Positions 1 through 6,879 are shown, counted from the stretch's first letter. The stretch is 13,923 bases of DNA from Lysobacterales bacterium (GCA_013298265.1 JAAFHE010000026.1:1-13923), one strand, 5' to 3'. Notes: generated from the letters alone by a model not told the origin. Numbers and translations: made by a program.

Positions 1-861
1 ACTCGCATCGGTCGCAAAGTCGCGGATCAGCCACGGGGTTTCTGTCGCAGACCAAGCAGCGGTCGCGGAGCCATCGCCCGCGGACAGCTTCACGATGCGG
101 CCGTCTTCCGAGCCGATGTACAGCGCGCCGGCACCGTCGAGCAGCAACGCCGCCGGGACCATCGGCGAAATGCTGGCCGCCCACTGCGGATCAGACAAGC
201 CGGTCGCTGCGGCGATCTTGAACGGCTGACCCAGGTGGTCGAGCGCATAGAGATACGCCGCACCGTCATAGACAAGATGCGTGAATGCGTGGCCGCCGAA
301 GCTCCAGCTGGGATCGGCGACGCCGCCCGTATCAGCGCGCACGCGGCGCAGGCTGCTGTCGATCCCGTCGACGTAGTACATCCAGCCATCCGCGTCGAAT
401 ACGGGCGCCACACCGCAACGCGCCGATACAGCGCTCCACTGGGTATCGAGTGCTCCGTCGGGCAACAACCTGGCCATGCAGCTCGCCGGCTGCCCGCCCA
501 TACTGTCGAACTCGCCGGTGACGAAGATGCCGCCGTCCGGCGCCGGCGTGACCCGTCTCGGCCAGTCGAACACCGGCGCGATCCAGCCCGGTTGCGGGTT
601 CCAGTCCGCATCCAGCGTTCCATCCGGCAGCAGCCGCGCCAACCCGTTGCGGGCGACGCCGTCGATGGCGCTAAACGCGCCAGCAAGCAGCAGACTGCCA
701 TCGGGCTGTACCGCCAGCGAGCGTATTTCGCCCGCTTCGGTCAGGTGCAGATGCGGCGCCGGCAGTGGTGCGGGAACCTGCGCGATCGCAGTAGTGTGGT
801 AACCCAGAAAGACGGCCAGCAGACCAGCGCAGATACGTCCGTGAATGTGCATCGAAGACAT
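1..861 (-). CDS. Secreted delta-60 repeat (DUF5122) beta-propeller-like protein, 3' end cut by window
   Basis: The frame is open from ATG at 861 to the window edge (287 codons, no stop), so the C-terminus is missing. An AAGGAG ribosome site at 867-872 lies 5 nt before the ATG and fixes the start. Residues 1-27 look like a Sec signal peptide: a polar start, a hydrophobic stretch around 10-21, then AIA|Q at 27/28, so the product is probably exported. Residues about 46-88 fit the delta-60 repeat pattern: VQPDGSLLLAGAF, then NGLARLLPDGTLD, then W. A second copy at about 103-142 reads APDGGIFVTGEF, then CMARLLPDGALD, then W. Later blades are more diverged. Known delta-60 proteins are large extracellular or surface proteins of unknown function, often with further C-terminal domains. 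The family call is fairly secure; the role is unknown. It is divergent from the GMC oxidoreductase gene. Confidence 0.82.
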   Translation of the reverse strand, partial: MSSMHIHGRICAGLLAVFLGYHTTAIAQVPAPLPAPHLHLTEAGEIRSLAVQPDGSLLLAGAFSAIDGVARNGLARLLPDGTLDADWNPQPGWIAPVFDWPRRVTPAPDGGIFVTGEFDSMGGQPASCMARLLPDGALDTQWSAVSARCGVAPVFDADGWMYYVDGIDSSLRRVRADTGGVADPSWSFGGHAFTHLVYDGAAYLYALDHLGQPFKIAAATGLSDPQWAASISPMVPAALLLDGAGALYIGSEDGRIVKLSAGDGSATAAWSATETPWLIRDFATDAS

Positions 862-893
862 CGCAACTCCTTGTAGCGGGCCGGGAACGACCC

Positions 894-911
894 ATTGCAT
901 TTATTGCATTT
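894..911. repeat. Tandem 9-bp direct repeat in divergent intergenic region
   Basis: ATTGCATTT occurs twice back to back (894-902 and 903-911). This is an AT-rich patch inside the 143-bp GC-rich gap between two divergent start codons. Its place suggests a regulator site or promoter element. I cannot assign a protein or a convincing -35/-10 pair. TTGCAT at 904-909 resembles a -35, but the matching -10 is poor. Confidence 0.5.
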
Positions 912-1004
912 CATGATCTCAGGGCTTGCGATGCTGCACTGCGATGGAGCATCTGCTCTACCCCCGCCGCCTAGCCTCGCGCGGTCCTCCCCGGGCAGCA
1001 GGAA

Positions 1005-2609
1005 ATGACCTACGACTTCATCATCGTCGGCGCCGGATCGGCCGGCTGCGTGCTGGCCAACCGGCTCAGCGCCAATCCCAACCATCGTGTGCTGCTGCTT
1101 GAAGCCGGCGGCAGCGACTGGCATCCGTTCATCCACATGCCCGCGGGGCTGGCCAAGCTGGTCGGCAAAAAAGGCGTCAATTGGGATTATTCCACCGAAC
1201 CCGAGCCACAGCTAGACGGCCGGCGCCTGTGGTGGCCGCGCGGCAAGGTGCTCGGCGGCTCGAGTTCGATCAACGCGATGTGCTACATCCGCGGCGACGC
1301 GCGCGACTATGACGAATGGGCGCGGCTCGCCGGCGATCCGGACTGGAACTGGGACGCGGTACTGCCCTACTTCCGCCGCAGCGAAGGCAATGAGCGCGGC
1401 GCCGACGGCCTGCACGGCGGCGATGGTCCGCTGTCCGTATCGAACCTGCGCCATCACAACCCGCTGTCCCAGGCTGCGATCGACGCGGCGGCGTCGGCCG
1501 GTCATGCGCTGAGCAGCGATTTCAACGGCCCGAACCAGAGCGGCTTCGGCTACTACCAGGTCACGCAGAAGAACGGCGCGCGCTGCTCCACCGCGCAAGG
1601 CTACCTGCGCCCGGCGCGCGCGCGCGCCAACCTCACGGTGATCACGCGCGCCACCACCGGACGCGTACTGCTCAGCAACGGCCGCGCGGTCGGCGTGGAA
1701 TACCGCCGCCATGGTCGCGTGCAGCGCGTCGAGGGCGGCCAGGTGATCCTCAGCGGTGGCGCCCTGAACTCACCGCAGCTACTCATGCTGTCGGGTATCG
1801 GCCCGGCCGAGCAGCTACGCCAGCACGGCATCCGCGTCGAAGCCGACAACGCGCGGGTCGGCGCGAACCTGCAGGATCATCTCGACATCTGCACGCTGAC
1901 GCGCTGCACCCAGCCGATCACCTACGACAAGACCAACGACGTCGCCATCGCGCTGGAGTTCCTGCTGCGCCGGCGCGGCATCGGCACCTCCAACATCGCC
2001 GAGGCCGGCGGCTTCGCGCGCTCGCGCCTGGCGCCGGACGAGCGCTGCGACCTGCAGTTCCACTTCGTGCCGGCGCTGCTCGACGATCACGGCCGCAACC
2101 GGCTTCCCGGCTTCGGCTATACCTTGCACGCCTGCGCGCTGCGGCCGAAGAGCCGCGGTCACCTCGTGCTGCGCTCGGCGGACCCGGCGGAGAAGGTCGC
2201 GATCCACGCCAATTATCTGAGCGATGCCGACGGCTTCGACCTGCGCATGCTGATTGAAGCCGCGCGCCTGTCGCGCGAGATCCTGCGGCAGCCGGCGTTC
2301 GACGCCTATCGCGGCGAAGAGCTCTTCCCGGGCGCGGCCATCCTCAGCGATGCGGATTTCGCCGCGTTCATCCGGCGCAAGGCTGAATCCATCTACCACC
2401 CGGTCGGCACCTGCCGCATGGGCAACGACGCCGATGCCGTCGTCGACAGCGAGTTGCGCGTGCGCGGCGTGGAGGCCTTGCGCGTCGTCGACGCCTCGGT
2501 GATGCCGGTACTGCCCGGCGGCAATACCAACGCCCCGACCGTCATGATCGCCGAGCGTGCGAGCGACCTGCTGCTGGGCGCGCAAACGAGCGTTCCGCAA
2601 GCGGCTTGA
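1005..2609 (+). CDS. GMC-family FAD-dependent oxidoreductase (choline/alcohol dehydrogenase-like)
   Basis: This is a flavoprotein expected to oxidise an alcohol to an aldehyde or further, with FAD bound. At 534 residues it has the usual length for bacterial choline-dehydrogenase-like members. The N-terminus holds the dinucleotide fold (residues 4-22, VGAGSAGCVLANRL) and the family's E/AGG motif (33-36). GMC signature 1 lies around 79-97 (RGKVLGGSSSINAMCYIRG). Signature 2 is around 251-266 (GGALNSPQLLMLSGIG). The C-terminus has YHPVGTCRMG and GNTNAPT, placing the catalytic His at 465 and its partner Asn at 509, the His/Asn pair known from choline oxidase-type enzymes. No signal peptide is seen, so it is probably cytoplasmic or membrane-associated. 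The start is chosen by the family N-terminus; the only purine-rich stretch (AGGA, 1000-1003) is just 1 nt from the ATG, which is unusually close. No betB- or betI-like neighbour is present, so choline is not a safe substrate call. Confidence 0.92.
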   Translation: MTYDFIIVGAGSAGCVLANRLSANPNHRVLLLEAGGSDWHPFIHMPAGLAKLVGKKGVNWDYSTEPEPQLDGRRLWWPRGKVLGGSSSINAMCYIRGDARDYDEWARLAGDPDWNWDAVLPYFRRSEGNERGADGLHGGDGPLSVSNLRHHNPLSQAAIDAAASAGHALSSDFNGPNQSGFGYYQVTQKNGARCSTAQGYLRPARARANLTVITRATTGRVLLSNGRAVGVEYRRHGRVQRVEGGQVILSGGALNSPQLLMLSGIGPAEQLRQHGIRVEADNARVGANLQDHLDICTLTRCTQPITYDKTNDVAIALEFLLRRRGIGTSNIAEAGGFARSRLAPDERCDLQFHFVPALLDDHGRNRLPGFGYTLHACALRPKSRGHLVLRSADPAEKVAIHANYLSDADGFDLRMLIEAARLSREILRQPAFDAYRGEELFPGAAILSDADFAAFIRRKAESIYHPVGTCRMGNDADAVVDSELRVRGVEALRVVDASVMPVLPGGNTNAPTVMIAERASDLLLGAQTSVPQAA

Positions 2610-2639
2610 GCCGGGCCATCGCAACGGCCGCCGCGGCGC

Positions 2640-2664
2640 GACATGCGACCGCGGCGCGCATGTC
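2640..2664. other. Hairpin-forming inverted repeat downstream of the GMC gene
   Basis: GACATGCG (2640-2647) and CGCATGTC (2657-2664) form a perfect 8-bp stem with a 9-nt loop, 30 nt after the GMC stop codon. No T-run follows, so it is not a classic intrinsic terminator. It may protect the transcript end or be chance in GC-rich DNA. The rest of 2610-2861 shows no convincing gene. Confidence 0.3.
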
Positions 2665-2861
2665 CACGCATCCTGCCTCACCCGCTCATCGCAGTCCGTG
2701 AGATAGCCTCGCGGCATACTTCCTGACGTCGTCCCGCCGGCTCCGCAGCCGCAGCGACCGCGACGACACCGGACACCACGCCTTCAACCCCTCCCGTTCC
2801 CTGGCGGGAAGCGGCCGCGTGCGCGTTCCGGGCCGGATTCCTCTTTCAAGCTCGCGAGAAC

Positions 2862-3077
2862 ATGCCCATGCCCAACCCGTCACTTTCTTTGTTTACTTTT
2901 ACCAGTTTCATCATTGCACCTGTCGAACGGCGACCAACGCAGGCCGCGACCGGCGCGAGTCGCCGCTTGCGGCGCCTGCTCGCCGCCGCCAGCGCCAACG
3001 AAGTACCGGACCCGTCTGAACACGCGCTGGCCCTCGATCTGAATGCGCATCTGCGGCAACTCGCGCAGGCCGAATGA
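2862..3077 (+). CDS. Doubtful small hypothetical protein, 71 residues
   Basis: I recognise no family. The frame runs from ATG at 2862 (alternative ATG at 2868) to TGA at 3075-3077. Upstream there is only a weak purine stretch (GAGAA, 2856-2860). The first part encodes a short hydrophobic run (SLSLFTFTSFIIAP, residues 7-20). It lies in an AT-rich patch with codons unlike the neighbours. The second part (about 33-71) is Arg/Ala/Leu-rich, with codon use closer to the rest of the window, and is predicted amphipathic helix. A perfect 15-bp inverted repeat begins 3 nt after the stop, the kind of place where a transcript-end hairpin would sit. Against it: poor ribosome site, odd composition, and overlapping open frames on the other strand. 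The AT-rich patch could instead be regulatory DNA. Confidence 0.3.
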   Translation: MPMPNPSLSLFTFTSFIIAPVERRPTQAATGASRRLRRLLAAASANEVPDPSEHALALDLNAHLRQLAQAE

Positions 3078-3079
3078 AC

Positions 3080-3138
3080 GATGCGGCGCAGGATCCGGAT
3101 AGCGACATGAAGCAACTCCGCACATCCTGCGCCGCATC
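3080..3138. repeat. Perfect 15-bp inverted repeat with 29-nt loop
   Basis: GATGCGGCGCAGGAT at 3080-3094 is the exact reverse complement of ATCCTGCGCCGCATC at 3124-3138. It sits between the small frame ending at 3077 and the DUF1203 start at 3160, ending 9 nt before that gene's GGAG ribosome site (3148-3151). No T-run follows. It could be an RNA hairpin affecting DUF1203 expression, a transcript-end structure, or a protein site. Confidence 0.65.
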
Positions 3139-3159
3139 CTTCCTGCCGGAGTTCGCTCC

Positions 3160-3630
3160 ATGTCGTTCCGCCTGCGTGGCCTTTCGCCCGAACCCTTCCG
3201 CCACCTGTTCGGCCTGTCCGACACGGCGTTGCGCGCACATGGCGCGCAGCGCTGTGTCGCGGACCGCACACCGGGCTTTCCCGACCGTATCGAATTGCGC
3301 GACGCGCAGCCCGGCGAAAGCCTGCTGCTGCTCAATCATGTGCATCAGCCAGCCGACACGCCGTACCGCGCGAGCCATGCGATCTTCGTCCGCGAGGGTG
3401 CGCAGTCGGCGTACGACGCGATCGACGAGATTCCCGAAGCGCTGCATCGGCGCATGCTGTCACTGCGCGCCTTCGACGCGCAGCACCTGATGCATGCGGC
3501 GGAACTCGCCACTGGCAACGCCATCGCCGAGACGGTACGCCGGCTGCTCGCCGATCCGGCGACGGCTTACATCCACGCCCACTACGCAACGCGCGGCTGC
3601 TATGCCGCGCATATCGAGCGTCCGCGCTGA
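3160..3630 (+). CDS. DUF1203 domain-containing protein
   Basis: This 156-residue soluble protein matches the DUF1203 family over its whole length. The conserved blocks are LLLNHVHQPADTPYRASHAI (57-76) with FVREGA just after, SLRAFDA (101-107), and YIHAHYATRGCYAAHI (137-152). The invariant-looking His, Cys and Arg residues in the last block are present. The family has no established reaction that I can name. No signal peptide or membrane segment is seen, so it is probably cytoplasmic. The start fits family alignments and has GGAG 8 nt upstream. The gene is probably expressed alone: it follows a 15-bp inverted repeat and converges on the DSD1-type gene with only 7 bp between stop codons. The family call is confident; the function is unknown. 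Confidence 0.9.
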   Translation: MSFRLRGLSPEPFRHLFGLSDTALRAHGAQRCVADRTPGFPDRIELRDAQPGESLLLLNHVHQPADTPYRASHAIFVREGAQSAYDAIDEIPEALHRRMLSLRAFDAQHLMHAAELATGNAIAETVRRLLADPATAYIHAHYATRGCYAAHIERPR

Positions 3631-3637
3631 GCCGGTG

Positions 3638-4795
3638 CTACCAGCCGTTGCAGCGCGGCCAGCGCTGCAGCGCTACGCCGTCATCGACCTGATAGGTGTC
3701 GTAAGCCGCCGCCGTCATGCAGGCGTGATTCGGCAATACGCGCACGCGGCAGCCGATCGGCAGCGCCGCGAACATGGCGGCCGATGCCGAGGCGTCGCGC
3801 GGCGCGATCAGGCCATGTTCCTGGTTCACCTCGACGACGCGCAAGTCCGCCAGCGGCTGTCCGTCGATAGCGCAGACCTGGCCGTAACCGTAGTCGATGG
3901 CCTGGCCTGCCGTGCCATGGTCCTTCGACAAGGCCAGACCGCCTGCGTCGATGATGACGCGTCCCGTGTCGCGCTTGTGGCTGATCACCGTGGCAAGCAC
4001 CGACAGCGCGATATCGTTCACTGTGCAGACCCCGAGGTTGCTCTGCACGAGATCGTTGAACACGTAGACGCCGACGCGCGCCTCGGTCACGCCGCTCAGG
4101 TCTTCAGCGAAGCTCATGCTCGGCGTGGAACCGACGCTGACGCGCGCGCAGTCGAAACCGGCAGTGCGCAACTGCGCCGCGGCCTGCACTACGGCCGAAC
4201 GTTCAAGTTCCGCATGCCGGCGCAGCGCTTCTGCACCGACGCAGCCGTAAGACGCGCCGGCGTGGGTCATGACGCCGCCGAAACGCAGATGCGATGCCGC
4301 CTCGAGCCCACGCGCAATCTCGACGATGCGCGGATCCATCGGACGCAGACCGGCGCGATGGCCATCCGCGTCGATCTCGATCAACACCTCGAAGGTCACG
4401 TCTTCGCGTTGCGCGGCAACGGCAATGTCGGACGCGGTCGCGACGTCGTCGACGATAAGCTGCACGCTGGCGCCGGCCCTGACCAGCGCCGCAGCGCGCG
4501 CGAGCTTCGACGGCACGATGCTCACCGCGTAGAGCAGGTCGCGAAAGCCGTCGGCGACGAAATACTCCGCCTCGCGCAGCGTCGACACGGTGACCGGACC
4601 GGTGCCGCCGCCGACGATGCGTCGCGCGATCTGCGTGCACTTGGCGGTCTTCACATGCGGCCGCAGGTCGACGCCGAGGCGCGCGGCAATGGTGTTCATG
4701 CGCGCGATGTTGCGGTCCAGGCGCGCGAGGTCGACAAGAAGCGCCGGCGTGTCGACGTCGAAGCGGTCCGGGGCGAGTGGTGCAGTCGCGGGCAT
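3638..4795 (-). CDS. DSD1-family PLP enzyme (D-threonine aldolase / D-serine dehydratase-like)
   Basis: This 385-residue protein has an alanine-racemase-like N-terminal barrel and a C-terminal metal-binding domain. Substrates in this family are D-beta-hydroxy amino acids: D-threonine (to glycine and acetaldehyde), D-serine (to pyruvate and ammonia), or D-3-hydroxyaspartate. The N-terminal TPALLVDLARLDRN (16-29) is typical. RPHVKTAK supplies the PLP lysine, K49. VSVGSTPSMS resembles the phosphate-binding loop. The metal site is PNHAC, with His357 and Cys359; a His-x-Cys pair is the form reported for zinc-dependent D-serine dehydratase, whereas a characterised D-threonine aldolase uses His-x-Asp. 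The exact reaction therefore stays open. The start at 4795 is chosen because the family begins close to this Met; the frame opens up to 4939 but that extension is Arg/His/Cys-rich and unlike the family. It is divergent from the ArsR gene. Confidence 0.88.
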   Translation of the reverse strand: MPATAPLAPDRFDVDTPALLVDLARLDRNIARMNTIAARLGVDLRPHVKTAKCTQIARRIVGGGTGPVTVSTLREAEYFVADGFRDLLYAVSIVPSKLARAAALVRAGASVQLIVDDVATASDIAVAAQREDVTFEVLIEIDADGHRAGLRPMDPRIVEIARGLEAASHLRFGGVMTHAGASYGCVGAEALRRHAELERSAVVQAAAQLRTAGFDCARVSVGSTPSMSFAEDLSGVTEARVGVYVFNDLVQSNLGVCTVNDIALSVLATVISHKRDTGRVIIDAGGLALSKDHGTAGQAIDYGYGQVCAIDGQPLADLRVVEVNQEHGLIAPRDASASAAMFAALPIGCRVRVLPNHACMTAAAYDTYQVDDGVALQRWPRCNGW

Positions 4796-4920
4796 GGATG
4801 GATCCGGCGGACACAGGGAAGGCCATTGTCGCCGACCGCGCGCGCGACCGCAGCAGTGACGGCGCCGGCTGGGCAGTTGCAGGGGGACTGCGGCATGGTG
4901 CCGCAGCGGCCGCACGGCGG

Positions 4921-4949
4921 TTGACGCCACCGCGGCCACCGGCTATTAG
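4921..4949 (+). promoter_or_regulatory. Candidate sigma-70 promoter of the arsR-type operon
   Basis: TTGACG (4921-4926, five of six consensus bases) and TATTAG (4944-4949, four of six) are 17 bp apart. Transcription would start near 4956, about 24 nt before the ArsR ATG. The -10 box runs into the palindrome described next, so repressor binding would block it. Confidence 0.55.
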
Positions 4950-4967
4950 TTAACTAACTAATTAACT
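4946..4967. promoter_or_regulatory. Candidate operator: palindrome over the -10 and start region
   Basis: TTAGTTAACTAA (4946-4957) is a perfect 12-bp palindrome. AGTTAA (4948-4953) is repeated inverted as TTAACT (4962-4967). The stretch also reads as near-tandem TAAC units. It is a sharp AT-rich island in GC-rich DNA, 13-34 bp upstream of an ArsR-family gene. AT-rich dyads at this place are usual for autorepressing ArsR/SdpR-type proteins. The site could also affect the divergent DSD1-type gene. Confidence 0.6.
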
Positions 4968-4979
4968 GCTGAACTATCC

Positions 4980-5288
4980 ATGGAAAAGGTATTCGAGGCA
5001 CTCGCATCAACGGCACGGCGCAAGATCCTCGCCTACCTCAACCAGGGCGAACTCAGTGCCGGCGAGATTGCAGAACGGTTTGACTTCAGCAAGCCGGCCC
5101 TGTCCGGCCATCTGCGCATACTCGAAGAGGCCGGCCTCATCGCACGCGAAAAGCGCGGTCAGTTCGTCTATTTCAGGCTCGTCCCCGACCGCCTCGCCAA
5201 CACCGTGTTCGCCTGGGCGGCCGAACTGTGTCCGGTAGCGCGCCCGCTCAAGCGCGAAAGCCGCGTACGAGCCAGTCGGCGCAGCTGA
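4980..5288 (+). CDS. ArsR/SdpR-family winged-helix transcriptional repressor
   Basis: This 102-residue protein is nearly all a winged-helix domain. FEALASTARRKILAYL (5-20) is the family's first helices. ELSAGEIAERFDFSKPALSG (24-43) carries the helix-turn-helix, followed by HLRILEEAGLIAREKRG (44-60) and the wing QFVYFRL (61-67). The metal-sensing ELCVCDL-type motif of true ArsR/CadC sensors is absent, and the only Cys is at 84. It therefore resembles the autorepressor (SdpR-like) branch that is not metal-responsive. No ribosome site is visible before the ATG and the inferred leader is only about 24 nt. The gene lies 36 nt before the cupin-DUF2867 gene, probably in one operon, and a palindrome sits over its promoter. 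It most likely represses this operon; the inducing signal is unknown. The C-terminal ~15 residues are basic. Confidence 0.9.
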   Translation: MEKVFEALASTARRKILAYLNQGELSAGEIAERFDFSKPALSGHLRILEEAGLIAREKRGQFVYFRLVPDRLANTVFAWAAELCPVARPLKRESRVRASRRS

Positions 5289-5312
5289 TTCGAAGCAAGC
5301 CCGCAACAGACC

Positions 5313-5317
5313 AGGAG
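5313..5317 (+). promoter_or_regulatory. Ribosome site that decides the cupin-DUF2867 start
   Basis: AGGAG lies 7 nt before ATG at 5325 but only 1 nt before the in-frame GTG at 5319, so ATG is preferred. Confidence 0.7.
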
Positions 5318-5324
5318 CGTGGCC

Positions 5325-6704
5325 ATGCTGGCCTTAAATGAAGTAGTGCAGACTTTCCCGAGCGTACGACTGCCGGGCGCCGGCGCCGGCGGCCCGCCCG
5401 TGGAGGTATCGCTGATCGCACAGCTAGGCATCGGCGCGGGCGACCAGCTCTATGCCGGCGCAACCGCACGGCAACGTGCCCATGCGGAGTTTGTCGACGA
5501 ACTCGATGAACCCTCGACGCGGCTGGCCGGCATGGATCTCGCGCATGGCGACGCGACCTCGCTGTACTCCTTCGCCGTCGGCCCGCGCGGCCATCCATTC
5601 CATCGCCACGCCGGCCATCGCGTATTCACCGCCGTGTCCGGCAGCGGCGGCGCACAACTGCGCTTTTCCAGCGCGAGCAGCACCGACATCGCACGCGATC
5701 CGCGCAGTTTCCTGCGCCAGTTGCGCTTCGTCGACATTCCTCCCGACAGCCTGTTCACCGTGCGCTTCGCCGGCGAGACCTGGCACCAGTTCGCGCCACG
5801 CAACGCGGGGGCGGCGCATCCGACGCTGTTCGCGCTGTCCTGCCATACCAACGAACTCGGCGGCAATCTGCCCGAGGCTCTGCGCGCCCGCGTGGAAGCC
5901 GGCGCCGCGACGATCCCGGCCCTGACCGAATTGCTGCCCGCGGAAGTGACCACGCTGCTTGCGAGCGGCGAACACGATCCTGCACGCGTGCCGACCGTCG
6001 CCCTGTCGCTCTACGCACCGGCCGCCTCGGCGCAGGGGGCGGTCTGCCGCGGACTGCGCAGCCTGTCCGGCCGCGTGCGCGGACGACTGCGGCACTGGCG
6101 TGCGTCGCCGGGCTTCCTGTCCGGCAACGGCCACGCCGTCGCGATGCAGTCGTTGCCGGCCGACTCGCTGCTCGCAGAGGCGCTCGCGGAGCATTGTCAC
6201 CACGAGGATTCGTTCGTGCTGGAAAGTGCGGTCGGCGAGCTGCGCGCCGATTCGGCCAGTGCATGGCTGTCGGCGCTGCTGCAGGGTTTTCTCGACAACC
6301 GTCCACGCGGCGTGTCGCGCCTGATGACGCTGCGCAACATGCTCGTACGCCCGCTGGGACTGCGTACGAGCCCGCTCGGCTGTCCGGTATCGTCGCTGCT
6401 GTGCGAGCAGCCGGAACGGCGCTTCGATGGACGCTTTCCGGTGCTCGGCCAGGCCGTCTCGGCCGACGACCGCAGCGCCGAAGTCCTGCTCGGCGCCGAC
6501 GACAAGCACTTGCGCTTCCGCTCCAGCGTGCGCGTCGACATCGGGGCCGATGGCCGCATCCGCTTCAGTCTGAGCACGCGCGTACAGTGCAAGAACCTGT
6601 TCGGCCGCTTCTACATGGCGAGCATCGACCGCGTACACCGCGGCTACATCGCGCCGGCGATGCTGCAGCTCGCGACGGCGTGGGCGATTCGGCAGCGTGG
6701 GTGA
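5325..6704 (+). CDS. Two-domain protein: N-terminal cupin-like domain plus C-terminal DUF2867
   Basis: This protein has 459 residues and no signal peptide or membrane segment. Residues about 75-180 look like a cupin barrel: SFAVGPRGHPFHRHAGH (82-98) offers His93, His95 and His98, and PPDSLFTVRFAGETWHQF (139-156) offers His154, so a metal site is plausible. Residues about 275-459 resemble DUF2867: HHEDSFVLES (292-301), SRLMTLRNMLVRPLGLRT (331-348), VLLGADDKHLRFRSSVRV (387-404), and a C-terminal NLFGRFYMASIDRVHRGYI (424-442). DUF2867 usually occurs as a short stand-alone protein of about 150-200 residues, so the fusion is notable. The function is unknown; a ligand-binding or lipid-related role for DUF2867 would be a guess. 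The gene is second in the unit led by the ArsR-type repressor, 36 nt downstream. The cupin call is from motif pattern only; the DUF2867 call is firmer. Confidence 0.78.
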   Translation: MLALNEVVQTFPSVRLPGAGAGGPPVEVSLIAQLGIGAGDQLYAGATARQRAHAEFVDELDEPSTRLAGMDLAHGDATSLYSFAVGPRGHPFHRHAGHRVFTAVSGSGGAQLRFSSASSTDIARDPRSFLRQLRFVDIPPDSLFTVRFAGETWHQFAPRNAGAAHPTLFALSCHTNELGGNLPEALRARVEAGAATIPALTELLPAEVTTLLASGEHDPARVPTVALSLYAPAASAQGAVCRGLRSLSGRVRGRLRHWRASPGFLSGNGHAVAMQSLPADSLLAEALAEHCHHEDSFVLESAVGELRADSASAWLSALLQGFLDNRPRGVSRLMTLRNMLVRPLGLRTSPLGCPVSSLLCEQPERRFDGRFPVLGQAVSADDRSAEVLLGADDKHLRFRSSVRVDIGADGRIRFSLSTRVQCKNLFGRFYMASIDRVHRGYIAPAMLQLATAWAIRQRG

Positions 6705-6760
6705 AACTGCGCGGTAATTTATTGAGTGAATACAGCAAGCAATACACCATCCCCACCCAA

Positions 6761-6787
6761 CCCTCCCCTTGAAGGGGAGGGATTTTT
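6761..6787 (+). terminator. Intrinsic terminator of the arsR / cupin-DUF2867 operon
   Basis: CCCTCCCCTT and AAGGGGAGGG are perfect 10-bp arms around a single G (practically a short loop). An A and five T residues (6783-6787) follow directly. It starts 56 nt after the stop codon at 6704. It coincides with the left end of the palindromic element, which would thus double as terminator. Confidence 0.6.
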
Positions 6788-6879
6788 AGCGTCGCGGCGT
6801 GCCTACGAACAGCCGGAATCGTCGCAGAAGCCCGGCGGTTCATGAGTTTTCGCGATGAACAGCCCTCCCCTTCAAGGGG

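Noticed and set aside
1005..2609. Naming the GMC enzyme betA (choline dehydrogenase)
   Set aside because: Catalytic residues fit, but no betaine-aldehyde dehydrogenase, BetI or choline transporter gene adjoins; many GMC enzymes share these motifs.
2911..3447. Minus-strand open frames across the DUF1203 gene
   Set aside because: They overlap a conserved family on the plus strand and have no recognisable features.
3494..4924. Long plus-strand open frame (476 codons) opposite the DSD1-type gene
   Set aside because: It is the antisense shadow of a gene with clear PLP and metal motifs; its own product is Arg/Ala/His-rich with no domain.
4796..4939. Longer N-terminus for the DSD1-type enzyme starting at 4939
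   Set aside because: The added 48 residues are Arg/His/Cys-rich, unlike the family, and would reach into the ArsR promoter region.
4980..5288. Arsenic or metal sensing by the ArsR-type protein
   Set aside because: The Cys-rich metal motif of helix 3 is absent, and no arsenic resistance gene is nearby.
5424..6638. Long minus-strand open frame (404 codons) opposite the cupin-DUF2867 gene
   Set aside because: Low-complexity composition without motifs; the plus frame has a ribosome site, conserved DUF2867 blocks and a terminator.
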